Shown here in pieces: positions 55,889 to 64,000 of a stretch of DNA of 64,000 nucleotides. The DNA comes from Rhizobiaceae bacterium CPCC 101076 (GTDB taxonomy: Bacteria > Pseudomonadota > Alphaproteobacteria > Rhizobiales > Methylopilaceae), in NCBI GenBank assembly GCA_003347645.1, contig QDFX01000007.1:124001-188000 (forward strand), written 5' to 3'. Each line of letters starts with the position of its first letter. The first letter of the stretch is position 1. The position numbers and the translations under genes were made by a program. The notes beneath the pieces are model-generated. The model searched no databases and was not told the DNA's origin. It was given only the letters and a program-made list of their open reading frames with translations.

Positions 55889-56202
55889 GGTCGTTACCTC
55901 CGTTGGTGGCAGGATTCTTGGCCTGCTCAACCGCCGCGATTATGCGCCTCGTCGTCTCGCCGACCAATAATGAAGAAAATATTGGGAGCTCCCAGACCAA
56001 GGGATCAACAGCTTTCGCCGTGACGTACGATAGGATTTGCAATCTCAAATCGCCTCCCCTAACAGCATCAATACCGTGACCGGCAGTCGGCTCAGGCTCC
56101 CTTCTGGCCACCATCTTTTCCAAACTTGTCGAGCCGGGCTCATGCCGCCCATCGGAAACGGTCGCGACCGTTCCCTGCTCGCCCGGACACTGACGAACCG
56201 AC
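55889..56202. other. Divergent intergenic region with two palindromes
   Basis: This 314-base gap between the small membrane-protein gene and pyrC contains no credible gene. It holds a 12-base palindrome TGGGAGCTCCCA (55983-55994) and a 16-base palindrome AACGGTCGCGACCGTT (56157-56172), 30 bases before the pyrC ATG. The region is expected to carry promoters for both genes. Confidence 0.5.
56157..56172 (+). promoter_or_regulatory. Perfect 16-base palindrome in the pyrC leader
   Basis: AACGGTCGCGACCGTT is fully symmetric around a CG centre and ends 30 bases before the pyrC start. It may be an operator, or a leader hairpin that modulates pyrC translation. Confidence 0.45.
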
Positions 56203-57255
56203 ATGACGACGACGATCACCATCCGCCGCCCCGACGACTGGCACGTTCACCTGCGCGACGGCGAGATGCTGAAGGCCGTGGTGCCCTACACCGCGCGCCA
56301 TTTCGGGCGCGCGATCATCATGCCGAACCTCGTGCCGCCGGTGACGACCAGCGCGAGCGCGGCCGCATACCGCGATCGCATCATGGCGGCCGTGCCGCGG
56401 GGCGTGTCGTTCACGCCGCTGATGACCGCCTATCTCACTGACACGACCGACGCGGACGACATCGGCGCCGGCCATCGCGACGGCGTGCTGACGGCGGTGA
56501 AGCTCTATCCAGCCCACGCCACGACCAATTCCAGCCACGGCGTCACCGACATCAAATCGGTCGCGCCGGTGCTCGAGGCGATGCAGCGCGCGGGAATGCC
56601 GCTCCTCGTCCACGGCGAGGTCACCTCGCCCGACATCGACATCTTCGATCGCGAAGCGGTGTTCATCGACCGCGTGCTGACGCCGCTCCTCGCCGATTTC
56701 CCGGCGTTGAAGGTTGTGATGGAGCACATCACCACGCAGGAGGCCGCCGAGTTCGTCGCCGCCAACGCGCCCCGGCTCGGCGCGACGATCACGCCGCAGC
56801 ACCTGATGCTGAACCGCAATGCGCTGTTCGTAGGCGGCGTCCGCCCGCATTTCTATTGTCTGCCGGTGCTGAAGCGCGAGCGTCACCAGATCGCCCTCCG
56901 CAAGGCGGCGACGAGCGGCCAGTCCTGCTATTTCCTCGGAACCGACACCGCGCCGCATCTGCGCCACCTCAAGGAAGCGGCCTGCGGCTGCGCCGGCGTC
57001 TTCTCCGCGCCGGTGGCGCTCGGCTGCTACGCGCAGGTCTTCGCCGAGGAGAACGCACTCGACCGCTTCGAGGCCTTCGCCTCGCTGAACGGCCCGGCAT
57101 TCTATGGTCTGCCCGCCAACGAGGACCGGATCACGCTCGTCAGCGGCCACTCGAACGGCTCTGCCATGGTCCCGGTCTCGAAAGACGGCGAACTCGTCAC
57201 CTTCGAGCCGATCGAGCCCATCACCTGGGCCGTCCGGAACGCTACCTCCGCCTGA
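56203..57255 (+). CDS. pyrC: Dihydroorotase, class II
   Basis: The 350-residue amidohydrolase closes N-carbamoyl-aspartate to dihydroorotate, the third step of pyrimidine synthesis. It carries [10 protein letters not shown] (the HxH zinc ligands at about 14 and 16), MPNLVPPV, the carboxylated lysine in [27 protein letters not shown], and the ligand Asp in GTDTAPH. The short form with separate H-V-H and single-domain length matches the PyrC class of E. coli. Its 3' end overlaps the convergent membrane-protein gene by 14 bases. The ribosome binding site is weak; leader structure may regulate it. Confidence 0.96.
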   Translation: MTTTITIRRPDDWHVHLRDGEMLKAVVPYTARHFGRAIIMPNLVPPVTTSASAAAYRDRIMAAVPRGVSFTPLMTAYLTDTTDADDIGAGHRDGVLTAVKLYPAHATTNSSHGVTDIKSVAPVLEAMQRAGMPLLVHGEVTSPDIDIFDREAVFIDRVLTPLLADFPALKVVMEHITTQEAAEFVAANAPRLGATITPQHLMLNRNALFVGGVRPHFYCLPVLKRERHQIALRKAATSGQSCYFLGTDTAPHLRHLKEAACGCAGVFSAPVALGCYAQVFAEENALDRFEAFASLNGPAFYGLPANEDRITLVSGHSNGSAMVPVSKDGELVTFEPIEPITWAVRNATSA

Positions 57256-57802
57256 TCCCCATCGTCGCCGCCAGCCCCATCATCACCGAATTCCTCGGCG
57301 CGGGACCGGGAAGTTCGGTCATCGCGCGCAGGCGGTCGGCGATCTCGACCAGTTGCTCGCTATAGGGCCTGCGGTTCCGCAGCTGCGCGATGTTGAAACT
57401 GCCCCGCCGCGACGAGAGCGTCAGGACATCGATGCGGGTGCCGTCGCTGCGCGACGAGAAGATGTAGAGGTCGGCGATCTCCCCGAACGCGAGCGTGGTG
57501 ATGTCGACGCCGGACGTTTTCGTCGTCCGGACCGTGATCGTCTGCGCATTGCGGTCGAACACCGTCTCGACGAGGAGCGTCTGCGCCTTCACCCACAACA
57601 GGGCGATGGCGATCCAGGCGGCGATCGCCGCGACGATGACGACGAGCATGTAGGACTCCGGCCCCACGATCTGCCGGTTGATCGCACTGAAAACTGCCAC
57701 CACCGCCACGCCCGCGATGACCGCGGTCCAGAGCGGCCTGTTCAGGGGCTTCGGTTCGTAATGAAGCGTCAGATGCGCTCCGAGCTCCGTCAGGCGGATC
57801 AC
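57242..57802 (-). CDS. Hypothetical membrane protein downstream of mntH
   Basis: The 186-residue protein starts with GTG one base after the mntH stop. Two hydrophobic helices lie at about 26-42 and 52-72, and the cytoplasmic C-terminal part (75-186) has a beta-rich pattern ([27 protein letters not shown]). This is like small two-helix proteins with a PH-like soluble domain. I do not recognise a specific family. Close spacing implies cotranscription with the Nramp transporter and possible manganese control. Confidence 0.65.
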   Translation of the reverse strand: MIRLTELGAHLTLHYEPKPLNRPLWTAVIAGVAVVAVFSAINRQIVGPESYMLVVIVAAIAAWIAIALLWVKAQTLLVETVFDRNAQTITVRTTKTSGVDITTLAFGEIADLYIFSSRSDGTRIDVLTLSSRRGSFNIAQLRNRRPYSEQLVEIADRLRAMTELPGPAPRNSVMMGLAATMGIRRR

Positions 57803-57803
57803 G

Positions 57804-59150
57804 TCAGCCGGCCGCCCCCGAGAAGAAGAAGTCGACCAGGAGCTTCGCGTTCAGCACCGCGATCACCACCGCGATGACTGACGCGAAGGCGGTCAGCCAG
57901 ATCGGCGCGATCAGTTCGCCCATCTTGGAACGGCTGGCCGTGAACATCACCAGCGGAAACACCGCGAAGGACAGCTGCAGGCTGAGCACGACCTGGCTCA
58001 GGATCAGGAGCTGCGCCGTGCCGCTTTCGCCGTACCAGATCGTCACTCCCGCCGCCGGCACGATGGCGATCGCCCGGGTGATGAGACGCCGCAGCCAGGG
58101 CTGAAGCCTGATGTGGAGGAAGCCTTCCATGACGATCTGGCCGGCCAACGTCGCCGTCACCGTCGAGTTGATGCCGCAGCAGAGCAGCGCCACGCCGAAG
58201 AGCGTCGGCGCGATGGCCAGGCCGAGCAGCGGCGCGAGCAGCGAATGCGCCTCGCCAAGTTCCGCCACCTCGGTACGACCGGTCTGGTGGAACGTCGCCG
58301 CGGCCAGGATCAGGATCGAGGCGTTGATCGTCAGCGCGAACATCAGCGCGACGGTGGAATCGATCGTCGCGAATTTCAGCGCCTGCCGCTTTTCCGGAAC
58401 GCTCGTTCCGTAATCGCGGGTCTGCACGATGCCGGAGTGCAGGTAGAGGTTATGCGGCATCACGGTGGCGCCCAGAATGCCGAGCGCGATGTAGAGCATC
58501 TCCGGATTGGTCACGATCTCGGTCGTCGGCGCGAAGCCCTTGATCACTTCGCCCCAGTTCGGATCGGCGAGCGCGATCTGGATGCCGAAGCAGACGGCGA
58601 TCACGCCGAGCAGCGTGATGATCAGCGCCTCGACCCAGCGGAAGCCGAGCTTCTGCAGATAGAGAATCAGGAACACGTCGAGCGCGGTGATGACGACGCC
58701 GATCTCGAGCGGAATTCCGAAGATGAGGTTGAGGCCGATCGCCGTGCCGATGACCTCGGCGATATCGGTCGCGATGATCGCGACCTCGGCGAGGAACCAC
58801 AGCACCATGGCGACGGGCTTCGGGAAGGCGTCGCGGCAGGCCTGGGCGAGGTCACGGCCCGAGGCGATTGCGAGTCGCGCGCAGAGCGACTGCAGAACGA
58901 TCGCCATGATGTTCGAGATCAGCGCGACGACGAGCAGCGTGTAGCCGAATCTCGAACCGCCGGCGAGCGAGGTCGCCCAGTTGCCGGGGTCCATGTAGCC
59001 GACGGCGACGAGATAGCCGGGGCCGATGAAGGCCGCGGCCCGACGCCAGGCTGTCTTGGATTTTACGGGGATCGTCCGATGGACTTCCGCGAGCGAGGGC
59101 TCCTTGCGCTGCAATTGCCAGCCGAACCCTTCGGGCGCACGCATATCCAT
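57804..59150 (-). CDS. mntH: Nramp family divalent metal (manganese) transporter
   Basis: The 448-residue proton-coupled transporter has eleven hydrophobic helices. Metal-binding DPGN lies at 54-57 ([10 protein letters not shown]) and the second unwound helix motif [11 protein letters not shown] near 230, the two halves of the Nramp binding site. It imports Mn2+ and possibly Fe2+. The start is the ATG at 59150, preceded by TGAGG; an ATG at 59162 lies inside the Mur-like box and is less likely. The box at 59162-59184 argues for repression by manganese through Mur. A small membrane protein is coupled downstream. Confidence 0.95.
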   Translation of the reverse strand: MDMRAPEGFGWQLQRKEPSLAEVHRTIPVKSKTAWRRAAAFIGPGYLVAVGYMDPGNWATSLAGGSRFGYTLLVVALISNIMAIVLQSLCARLAIASGRDLAQACRDAFPKPVAMVLWFLAEVAIIATDIAEVIGTAIGLNLIFGIPLEIGVVITALDVFLILYLQKLGFRWVEALIITLLGVIAVCFGIQIALADPNWGEVIKGFAPTTEIVTNPEMLYIALGILGATVMPHNLYLHSGIVQTRDYGTSVPEKRQALKFATIDSTVALMFALTINASILILAAATFHQTGRTEVAELGEAHSLLAPLLGLAIAPTLFGVALLCCGINSTVTATLAGQIVMEGFLHIRLQPWLRRLITRAIAIVPAAGVTIWYGESGTAQLLILSQVVLSLQLSFAVFPLVMFTASRSKMGELIAPIWLTAFASVIAVVIAVLNAKLLVDFFFSGAAG

Positions 59151-59161
59151 CGGCAACCTCA

Positions 59162-59184
59162 TTGCAATTGCAAGTCATTCGCAA
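59162..59184. promoter_or_regulatory. Mur-like manganese-responsive operator at mntH
   Basis: Read on the plus strand, the site contains direct TTGCAA-TTGCAA repeats followed by GTCATTCGCAA. The 3' part forms an imperfect 17-base palindrome with TTGC/GCAA ends. It matches the TGCAA-rich sites bound by the Fur-family regulator Mur in rhizobia and lies immediately before the mntH start, where binding would block expression. Confidence 0.6.
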
Positions 59185-59319
59185 CCGTACATGAGATCGT
59201 CGCTTCTGCAAGGGCACGCAGAATCGGCAAAGGATTTGACGCGCCCCTACCGCTCCCTGATTACCGGGCTTGAGGGACCATCGGAAACCGGGGCAGAGAT
59301 GCCGCCCGCCGGTTCAGGA

Positions 59320-59811
59320 TCAAGGCTGAACTATCGTGAAATAAGGCCCCTTCGGCTTCTCGCTCGCGCCGGTGATCTCGGTCACTTTGTTGGAGACCGG
59401 CTTGATGCTCTTCAGATATGTCGCAAGCGCCGAGGCGTCGGCATCGTTCAGCGCCGCATAGGATCGCCAGGGCATGGCCGGCGAGAGTATCCTGCCGTCA
59501 GGCCGGGTCCCGGTGCGAACCGCGGTGATAATCTCCTGCTCGGTCCAGGCACCGAGGCCGGTATCTGTGTCCGGCGTCAGGTTCGCCGGATAGAAAATAC
59601 CGAGACCGGGAATCTGGAAGCCGACCTCGGAACCGGCAAGCGCACGGCTGAAATCCGGCTTGCCGAGAAACATGCCCGGGGTGTGGCAGCCGCCGCAATC
59701 CATGATCGAGGCGAGATATTCGCCCCGTTTCACCTGGCTCTGCGCGAAGGCAGGGCCCGCAAGCATCAGCATGGCCGCAAACGACGCAATGAACGCCTTG
59801 CTCTTTTTCAT
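59320..59811 (-). CDS. Secreted c-type cytochrome
   Basis: The 163-residue protein starts with a signal peptide (MKKSKAFIASFAAMLMLAGPAFAQ) and has a heme c site CGGCH at 39-43. SPAMPWRSY near 120 supplies the likely axial Met, and ALATYLKSIKPV follows, as in the cytochrome c subunits of membrane alcohol or aldehyde dehydrogenases. It transfers electrons in the periplasm. The start has a perfect GGAGGG. The partner is not in the window, and a much longer in-frame extension upstream is ruled out by the signal peptide. Confidence 0.88.
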   Translation of the reverse strand: MKKSKAFIASFAAMLMLAGPAFAQSQVKRGEYLASIMDCGGCHTPGMFLGKPDFSRALAGSEVGFQIPGLGIFYPANLTPDTDTGLGAWTEQEIITAVRTGTRPDGRILSPAMPWRSYAALNDADASALATYLKSIKPVSNKVTEITGASEKPKGPYFTIVQP

Positions 59812-60058
59812 ATTCCCTCCTCGTCTGCTTTGACAGGAAGGTGGCGGGGTAGCCGAGCCGTGTTTCGCTCCGATTACATCACGCGCCCTGTTTGTTTCTG
59901 CCGTGAAATCCGCCGTCAGGCCCTTGCCGGCATTATTTGGTCGAGCGGCCCGGCACCCGTCTCTTGCTGCTCTCCCGGCAGGAGTGTTACGTCCGCCTTG
60001 ATTTCCTTGCACCCGCGGGTCGTCGTCGACCGCCCCGGCCTTCAGATTGGCAGCGACC

Positions 60059-60673
60059 ATGACCTTCCGACTGCACCGCGGCGACCTTCCCGACGGCCTC
60101 ACCTTTTCCGGCTCCGTGGCGATCGACACCGAGACGCTCGGCCTCAACCACAATCGCGACCGGCTGTGTCTGGTCCAGATCTCGGGCGGCGACGGCACGG
60201 CGGAACTCGTCCAGATCGTTCCAGGGCAGAACCGGGCGCCCAATCTGGAAGCCCTGCTGCGCGACCGCTCGGTGCAGAAGCTGTTCCATTTCGCCCGCTT
60301 CGACGTCGCCATCCTGTTCAAGACCTTCAACGTCATGCCGGAACCTGTCTGGTGCACCAAGATCGCCTCGCGGCTCGTGCGCACCTACACCGACCGCCAC
60401 GGCCTCAAGGATCTCTGCCGCGAACTGCTCGGTGTCGAGATCTCCAAGCAGCAGCAGAGTTCCGATTGGGGCGCGGAGACGCTCACCGACAGTCAGCTCG
60501 CTTATGCCGCGTCGGACGTCCTGTACCTCCACGCATTGAAAGCGCAGCTGGAATATCTACTTGCGCGTGAAGGCCGCACGGCTTTGGCTGAGGCCTGCTT
60601 CGCCTTCCTGCCCATCCGCGCAGCCCTCGATCTCACGGGGTTTGAGAATGAGGACATATTCGCGCATTCCTGA
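60059..60673 (+). CDS. Short ribonuclease D-type 3'-5' exonuclease
   Basis: The 204-residue DEDDy exonuclease has Exo I DTETLGL with Asp23 and Glu25, Exo II FHFARFDVAIL, and Exo III YAASD with Tyr149 and Asp153. It lacks the HRDC domains of full-length RNase D, as usual in alphaproteobacteria. It probably trims tRNA and other structured RNA 3' ends. The start is the ATG at 60059; a TTG four codons earlier is in frame. It lies directly before the LPS transport genes and may be cotranscribed with them. Confidence 0.93.
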   Translation: MTFRLHRGDLPDGLTFSGSVAIDTETLGLNHNRDRLCLVQISGGDGTAELVQIVPGQNRAPNLEALLRDRSVQKLFHFARFDVAILFKTFNVMPEPVWCTKIASRLVRTYTDRHGLKDLCRELLGVEISKQQQSSDWGAETLTDSQLAYAASDVLYLHALKAQLEYLLAREGRTALAEACFAFLPIRAALDLTGFENEDIFAHS

Positions 60674-60695
60674 CGCCGACGCGCGAGGCTGAGAC

Positions 60696-61391
60696 GTGTC
60701 GACCGCCGGCATTACAGCGCGACGTCCGCTGCGATCCCGCAGCGTGGACGCGCGTCAGGCTGCATTCCGGGCGGCGATCCGGCATTCGCGCTATGTCCGC
60801 CTGCTCAGGATCGGCCTGCCGTCCTTTGCCGTCCTTCTTGCCGCCGCGTTTGTGGCGTCAATCATCATTGATCCACGCTCCAGGATCGGGCCGCAAGTGG
60901 ATGTCGAAAGTCTTGGTCTGACAGGCGCAACGATCACCATGCAGAAGCCGAAGCTGACAGGCTATAGCGCCGAAGGACGGCCATATCAGGTCAATGCCGA
61001 GCGAGCCGAGCAGAGTCTCGGCGAACCGCATAAGGTCGCGCTCGTCCAGATCGACGGCCGGATGCAGAATCGCGACGATGGCTGGCTGACCCTCGTTGCC
61101 GACACCGGCAATATCGATAACGACAAGAAGCTCATGGACCTCAGCGGCAAGATCCGCCTCGCCAACGATCTCGGCGATCGCGCGCTGCTGGCGACGGCCC
61201 ATATCGATTTCGGAGGCGGCGACCTGACCACCAAGGATCCCGTCGATCTCGCCTTCGGCGAAACGACTTTGCGCGCTGACCGGATGCAGATTTTCGACAA
61301 TGGCAACCAGGCCCTGTTCCAGGGCAATGTCGTGATGGTCATCACGCCAAAGCCTGACGACCTTCCGGCCGCGACCGGGGCTGCGCAATGA
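60696..61391 (+). CDS. lptC: LPS export ABC transporter periplasmic protein LptC
   Basis: The 231-residue bitopic protein has one transmembrane helix (about 36-58) after a basic cytoplasmic N-terminus, and a periplasmic beta-jellyroll. Family features are LSGKIRLAND, then GNQALFQGNVVM, matching LptC/YrbK proteins. It passes lipopolysaccharide from the LptBFG transporter to LptA. It begins with GTG, supported by a GAGG upstream. The stop overlaps the lptA start (ATGA). The order lptC-lptA-lptB-rpoN is conserved in proteobacteria. Confidence 0.92.
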   Translation: MSTAGITARRPLRSRSVDARQAAFRAAIRHSRYVRLLRIGLPSFAVLLAAAFVASIIIDPRSRIGPQVDVESLGLTGATITMQKPKLTGYSAEGRPYQVNAERAEQSLGEPHKVALVQIDGRMQNRDDGWLTLVADTGNIDNDKKLMDLSGKIRLANDLGDRALLATAHIDFGGGDLTTKDPVDLAFGETTLRADRMQIFDNGNQALFQGNVVMVITPKPDDLPAATGAAQ

Positions 61392-61960
61392 CGGCCCTTC
61401 GTCTCCTCCTCGCTCTGCCCCTGCTGGCCGCTCTGTCGACATCGCCCTCGCTCGCCCAGCAGGCCGTGACGGATGCGTTCAAGGGCTTCAGCGGCCGCTC
61501 CGACCAGCCGGTCAAGATCGAGGCCGACCGGCTCGACGTCCGCGAGTCCGATCAGGCGGCGATCTTCACCGGCAACGTCTTCGTCCAGCAGGGCGATTCC
61601 ACGCTGCGCTCGAGCAAGCTGACCGTGTTCTACGACAACAAGCCCGCCGCCAAGGGCGCAGCCCCGGCCGCTGCAGCAGCTAGCTCGCAGGCCGGCCGCA
61701 ATATCCGCCGCATCGAGGCCGAGGGCAGCGTCGTCGTCCAGTCGAAGGACCAGCACGCGACCGGCGATCGCGGCATCTTCGATCTTCCGAGCAACACCGT
61801 GACCGTCACCGGCAACGTCGTCCTGACACAGGGCCAGAACGTCCTGCGCGGCAACAAGCTCGTCGTCGATCTGACGACGCAGCAGTCGAAGCTCGAAAGC
61901 GCGGCCTCCGGGGGACGCGTCCAGGGCGTCTTCGGCCCGGCGAAACCGGCGCCGCAATGA
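61388..61960 (+). CDS. lptA: LPS transport periplasmic protein LptA
   Basis: The 190-residue protein has a signal peptide (about 1-25, cleaved near SLAQ) and an OstA-like beta-jellyroll: [20 protein letters not shown], then [18 protein letters not shown] and [12 protein letters not shown]. It forms the bridge that carries LPS across the periplasm. An Ala-rich insert ([16 protein letters not shown]) interrupts the fold at about 88-105 and is longer than in E. coli LptA. It is coupled to lptC by ATGA and followed by lptB after ten bases. Confidence 0.94.
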   Translation: MTALRLLLALPLLAALSTSPSLAQQAVTDAFKGFSGRSDQPVKIEADRLDVRESDQAAIFTGNVFVQQGDSTLRSSKLTVFYDNKPAAKGAAPAAAAASSQAGRNIRRIEAEGSVVVQSKDQHATGDRGIFDLPSNTVTVTGNVVLTQGQNVLRGNKLVVDLTTQQSKLESAASGGRVQGVFGPAKPAPQ

Positions 61961-61970
61961 CGGAGCGGGC

Positions 61971-62762
61971 GTGATCTTCCCGTTCTTCAAGCGAAAACCG
62001 CCTCGATCCCAAGCGAACGGCAGCTTCCAGTCCTACGGTCAGGGCTGGTTGCAGGCCTATGGCCTGGAGAAGAGCTATCGCGGCCGCCGCGTCGTGCATG
62101 GCGTCAGTCTGGCCGTCGCGCGCGGCGAGGCCGTCGGCATCCTCGGCCCGAACGGCGCCGGCAAGACGACGACCTTCTACATGATCACCGGCCTCGTCCC
62201 GGCCGACGGCGGCCGCATCGAGCTCAACGGCTACGACGTCACCAAATTGCCGATGTATCGCCGCGCCCGCCTCGGCATCGGATATCTGCCGCAGGAAGCC
62301 TCGATCTTTCGCGGCCTGACGGTGGAGGAAAACATCCGCGCCGTGCTCGAACTCGTCGAGCCCGACAGGAAGCGCCGCCGCTACGACCTCGAAAGCCTGC
62401 TCGATGAGTTCGGCCTGACCGCGCTTCGCAAATCGCCGTCGATCGCTCTGTCGGGCGGCGAGCGGCGGCGCGTCGAGATCGCCCGCGCGCTGGCCAGCCG
62501 TCCGGATTTCATGCTGCTGGACGAGCCTTTCGCCGGCATCGATCCGATCGCGGTCAACGATATCCGCATCCTCGTGCGGCATCTCACCGCGCGCGGGATC
62601 GGCGTCCTGATCACCGATCACAACGTCCGCGAGACGCTGACCCTCATTGATCGCGCCTACATCGTCCACTCCGGGCAGGTGCTGATGCAGGGCACACCCG
62701 AAGAAATCGTGGCGAGCGCGGACGTCCGGCGTCTTTACCTCGGAGAAGAATTCCGGCTCTAA
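61971..62762 (+). CDS. lptB: LPS export ABC transporter ATP-binding protein LptB
   Basis: The 263-residue cytoplasmic ATPase powers LPS extraction with LptF and LptG (not in window). Walker [10 protein letters not shown] is at 59-67, the signature [15 protein letters not shown] follows near 160, and Walker B is [13 protein letters not shown]. The LptB-type switch [10 protein letters not shown] is present. A 25-residue N-terminal extension is common in alphaproteobacteria. It starts with GTG. The intergenic gap to rpoN is 67 bases and contains a small inverted repeat GAACCGGTTC. Confidence 0.96.
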   Translation: MIFPFFKRKPPRSQANGSFQSYGQGWLQAYGLEKSYRGRRVVHGVSLAVARGEAVGILGPNGAGKTTTFYMITGLVPADGGRIELNGYDVTKLPMYRRARLGIGYLPQEASIFRGLTVEENIRAVLELVEPDRKRRRYDLESLLDEFGLTALRKSPSIALSGGERRRVEIARALASRPDFMLLDEPFAGIDPIAVNDIRILVRHLTARGIGVLITDHNVRETLTLIDRAYIVHSGQVLMQGTPEEIVASADVRRLYLGEEFRL

Positions 62763-62829
62763 TCAGGCCCGAACCGGTTCTTATGCAAGAATCGTCCCAA
62801 TTTCGGATCAGGTCAGGCCGTCGAACCAG

Positions 62830-64000
62830 ATGTCGCTGTCTCCCAAGCTGATTTTACGGCAGAGCCAGTCGCTGGTGATGACCCCGCAGCTGATGCAGGC
62901 GATCAAGCTGCTTCAGCTGTCGAGCATGGACCTCGCGAGCTATGTCGCGCAGGAGATCGAATCCAATCCCCTCCTCGAACGGGCCGAGGGCGAGCCGGGC
63001 GGCGACGTCGATGACGGCGATCATCGCGGGGACGATGCCGTCGTCAGCTCCGAACCCCGCGACGGCGACTGGATGGAAGCGCGCCTGCCGGAAACCCGCG
63101 CCGAGATCGAGGAGCGTTTCGACACCGACCTCGGCAATGTCTTTCCCGACGAGGCCCCGGCCAACCGCTCCGGCGGCGAAACCTATACCGCCTCAGCCTG
63201 GTCCGGCGTCGGCACCGGCGGCGGTGAGGACGGCGACAACGGCGTCGAGGCCTATGTCTCGGCCGATGCCACCCTCATCGAACACCTCGAAAACCAGCTC
63301 GGCCTGACTGTCGCCGATGCCCGGCAGCGGATGATCGGTCGCGGCATCATCGATAGCGTCGATGAGACCGGCTACCTCTCCGAGCCGCTCGACCTGATCG
63401 CCGCCCGCCTCGGCGCCCCGTTGGACGAGGTCGAGGTCGTCCTACGCATCGTCCAGACCTTCGACCCGATCGGCGTTGCCGCCCGCTCGCTGGAAGAGTG
63501 CCTGACGATCCAGCTCCGCGAGAAGAACCGGTTCGACCCGGCCATGGCCGCGCTGATGAGGAACCTCGAACTCCTCGCCCGCCGCGACCTGCCGGCGCTC
63601 CGCCGCCTTTGCGGTGTCGACGGCGAGGATCTCGCCGAGATGATTGCCGAGCTCCGCGCGCTGACGCCGAAGCCGGGCCTCGCCTTCGGTGGTTCGCCGA
63701 TCCAGCCGGTCGTCCCCGACGTCATGGTCCGCTCCGCGCCGGACGGTACCTGGCTGATCGAGCTCAATGCCGAGACGCTGCCGCGCCTTCTCGTCAATCA
63801 GAGCTATTACGCCACCGTCTCGCGCACCGCGAAGAACCAGGGCGAGAAGCAGTTCCTCGCCGAATGCCTGCAGACCGCGAACTGGCTCACCCGCAGCCTC
63901 GAACAGCGCGCCCGTACCATCCTCAAGGTCTCCGCCGAGATCGTCCGCCAGCAGGACGCGTTCCTCACTCACGGCGTCCATTTCCTGCGCCCGATGAATC
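62830..64000 (+). CDS. rpoN: RNA polymerase sigma-54 factor RpoN (C-terminus outside window)
   Basis: The first 390 residues are visible. Region I is the Gln/Leu-rich activator-interaction domain (LILRQSQSLVMTPQLMQAI, KLLQLSS, IESNPLLE). An acidic region II lies at about 50-125 (DDGDHRGDD). The core-binding domain contains VDETGYL, QTFDPIGVAARSL and ELRALTPKPG. The RpoN box and DNA-binding domain lie beyond the right edge. RpoN directs activator-dependent transcription of nitrogen and other genes. Linkage to lptB is the standard arrangement. Confidence 0.97.
   Translation, partial: MSLSPKLILRQSQSLVMTPQLMQAIKLLQLSSMDLASYVAQEIESNPLLERAEGEPGGDVDDGDHRGDDAVVSSEPRDGDWMEARLPETRAEIEERFDTDLGNVFPDEAPANRSGGETYTASAWSGVGTGGGEDGDNGVEAYVSADATLIEHLENQLGLTVADARQRMIGRGIIDSVDETGYLSEPLDLIAARLGAPLDEVEVVLRIVQTFDPIGVAARSLEECLTIQLREKNRFDPAMAALMRNLELLARRDLPALRRLCGVDGEDLAEMIAELRALTPKPGLAFGGSPIQPVVPDVMVRSAPDGTWLIELNAETLPRLLVNQSYYATVSRTAKNQGEKQFLAECLQTANWLTRSLEQRARTILKVSAEIVRQQDAFLTHGVHFLRPMN

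Noticed and set aside
50112-56202. Direct repeat of the tRNA-Leu 3' end marking an attachment site
   Set aside because: I looked for a second copy of the CGAGTCCTTTCCTGGGCACC segment downstream and found none; no integrase is present, so an integrative element is not demonstrated.

Overview
The window looks like a chromosomal segment of a GC-rich alphaproteobacterium, most probably in the order Hyphomicrobiales (Rhizobiales). The evidence is the lptC-lptA-lptB-rpoN gene order, a fused CysN/CysC next to CysD, a LigD/Ku repair locus, promoters of the GGAAC-N16/17-CGTT type read by the alphaproteobacterial stress sigma factor EcfG, a Mur-like manganese operator at mntH, an mmgR/suhB-like small RNA, and alphaproteobacterial intergenic palindromes. 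No plasmid, phage or transposon backbone is visible.

Layout. 1-2491: the 5' part of a membrane diguanylate cyclase and a phosphomannomutase/phosphoglucomutase. 2672-4011: a DUF1194 secreted protein coupled to methylglyoxal synthase, then a long palindromic repeat. 4014-9417: HrpB helicase, a small membrane protein, a double cold-shock-domain protein, and a coupled DUF72/ArfB pair. 9504-11912: a candidate small RNA with its own promoter and terminator, then a secreted GH3 glycosidase. 11940-18301: a BON-domain protein with an EcfG-type promoter, a small acidic protein, sulfate activation genes cysD and cysNC, a stress-type SDR oxidoreductase with an EcfG-type promoter, and the UV endonuclease UvsE.

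18314-35987 is the centrepiece: a tightly packed minus-strand operon glgX, treZ, malQ-treY fusion, GH13-glgE fusion, treS-maltokinase fusion, glgB. Together these encode a closed alpha-glucan/trehalose loop. Glucan is debranched by GlgX, converted to trehalose by TreY and TreZ, isomerised to maltose by TreS, phosphorylated by the maltokinase domain, polymerised by GlgE, and rebranched by GlgB. MalQ remodels short chains. Three of the six proteins are composite, and the extra GH13 domain on GlgE keeps a full set of catalytic carboxylates.

36247-49919: a GT4 glycosyltransferase, an ABC exporter, a second diguanylate cyclase, the NHEJ locus (LigD, a BRCT-like/MerR-like/TPR protein, and Ku with an EcfG-type promoter), CsbD, an atypical SDR, a GST, UppP, a cupin and an NDUFA9-like protein. 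50025-52024: tRNA-Leu(CAG) followed by a cell-wall-hydrolase-like protein and an astacin-like metalloprotease, which may be a small acquired island. 52397-56202: a fused membrane spermidine-synthase-like protein, small hypothetical genes and a frameshifted small gene. 56203-64000: dihydroorotase, an Nramp manganese transporter behind a Mur-like box, a c-type cytochrome, a short RNase D, the LPS-transport genes lptC, lptA and lptB, and the first part of rpoN, which runs off the end.

All functional calls come from reading motifs in the sequence. No database search was possible.
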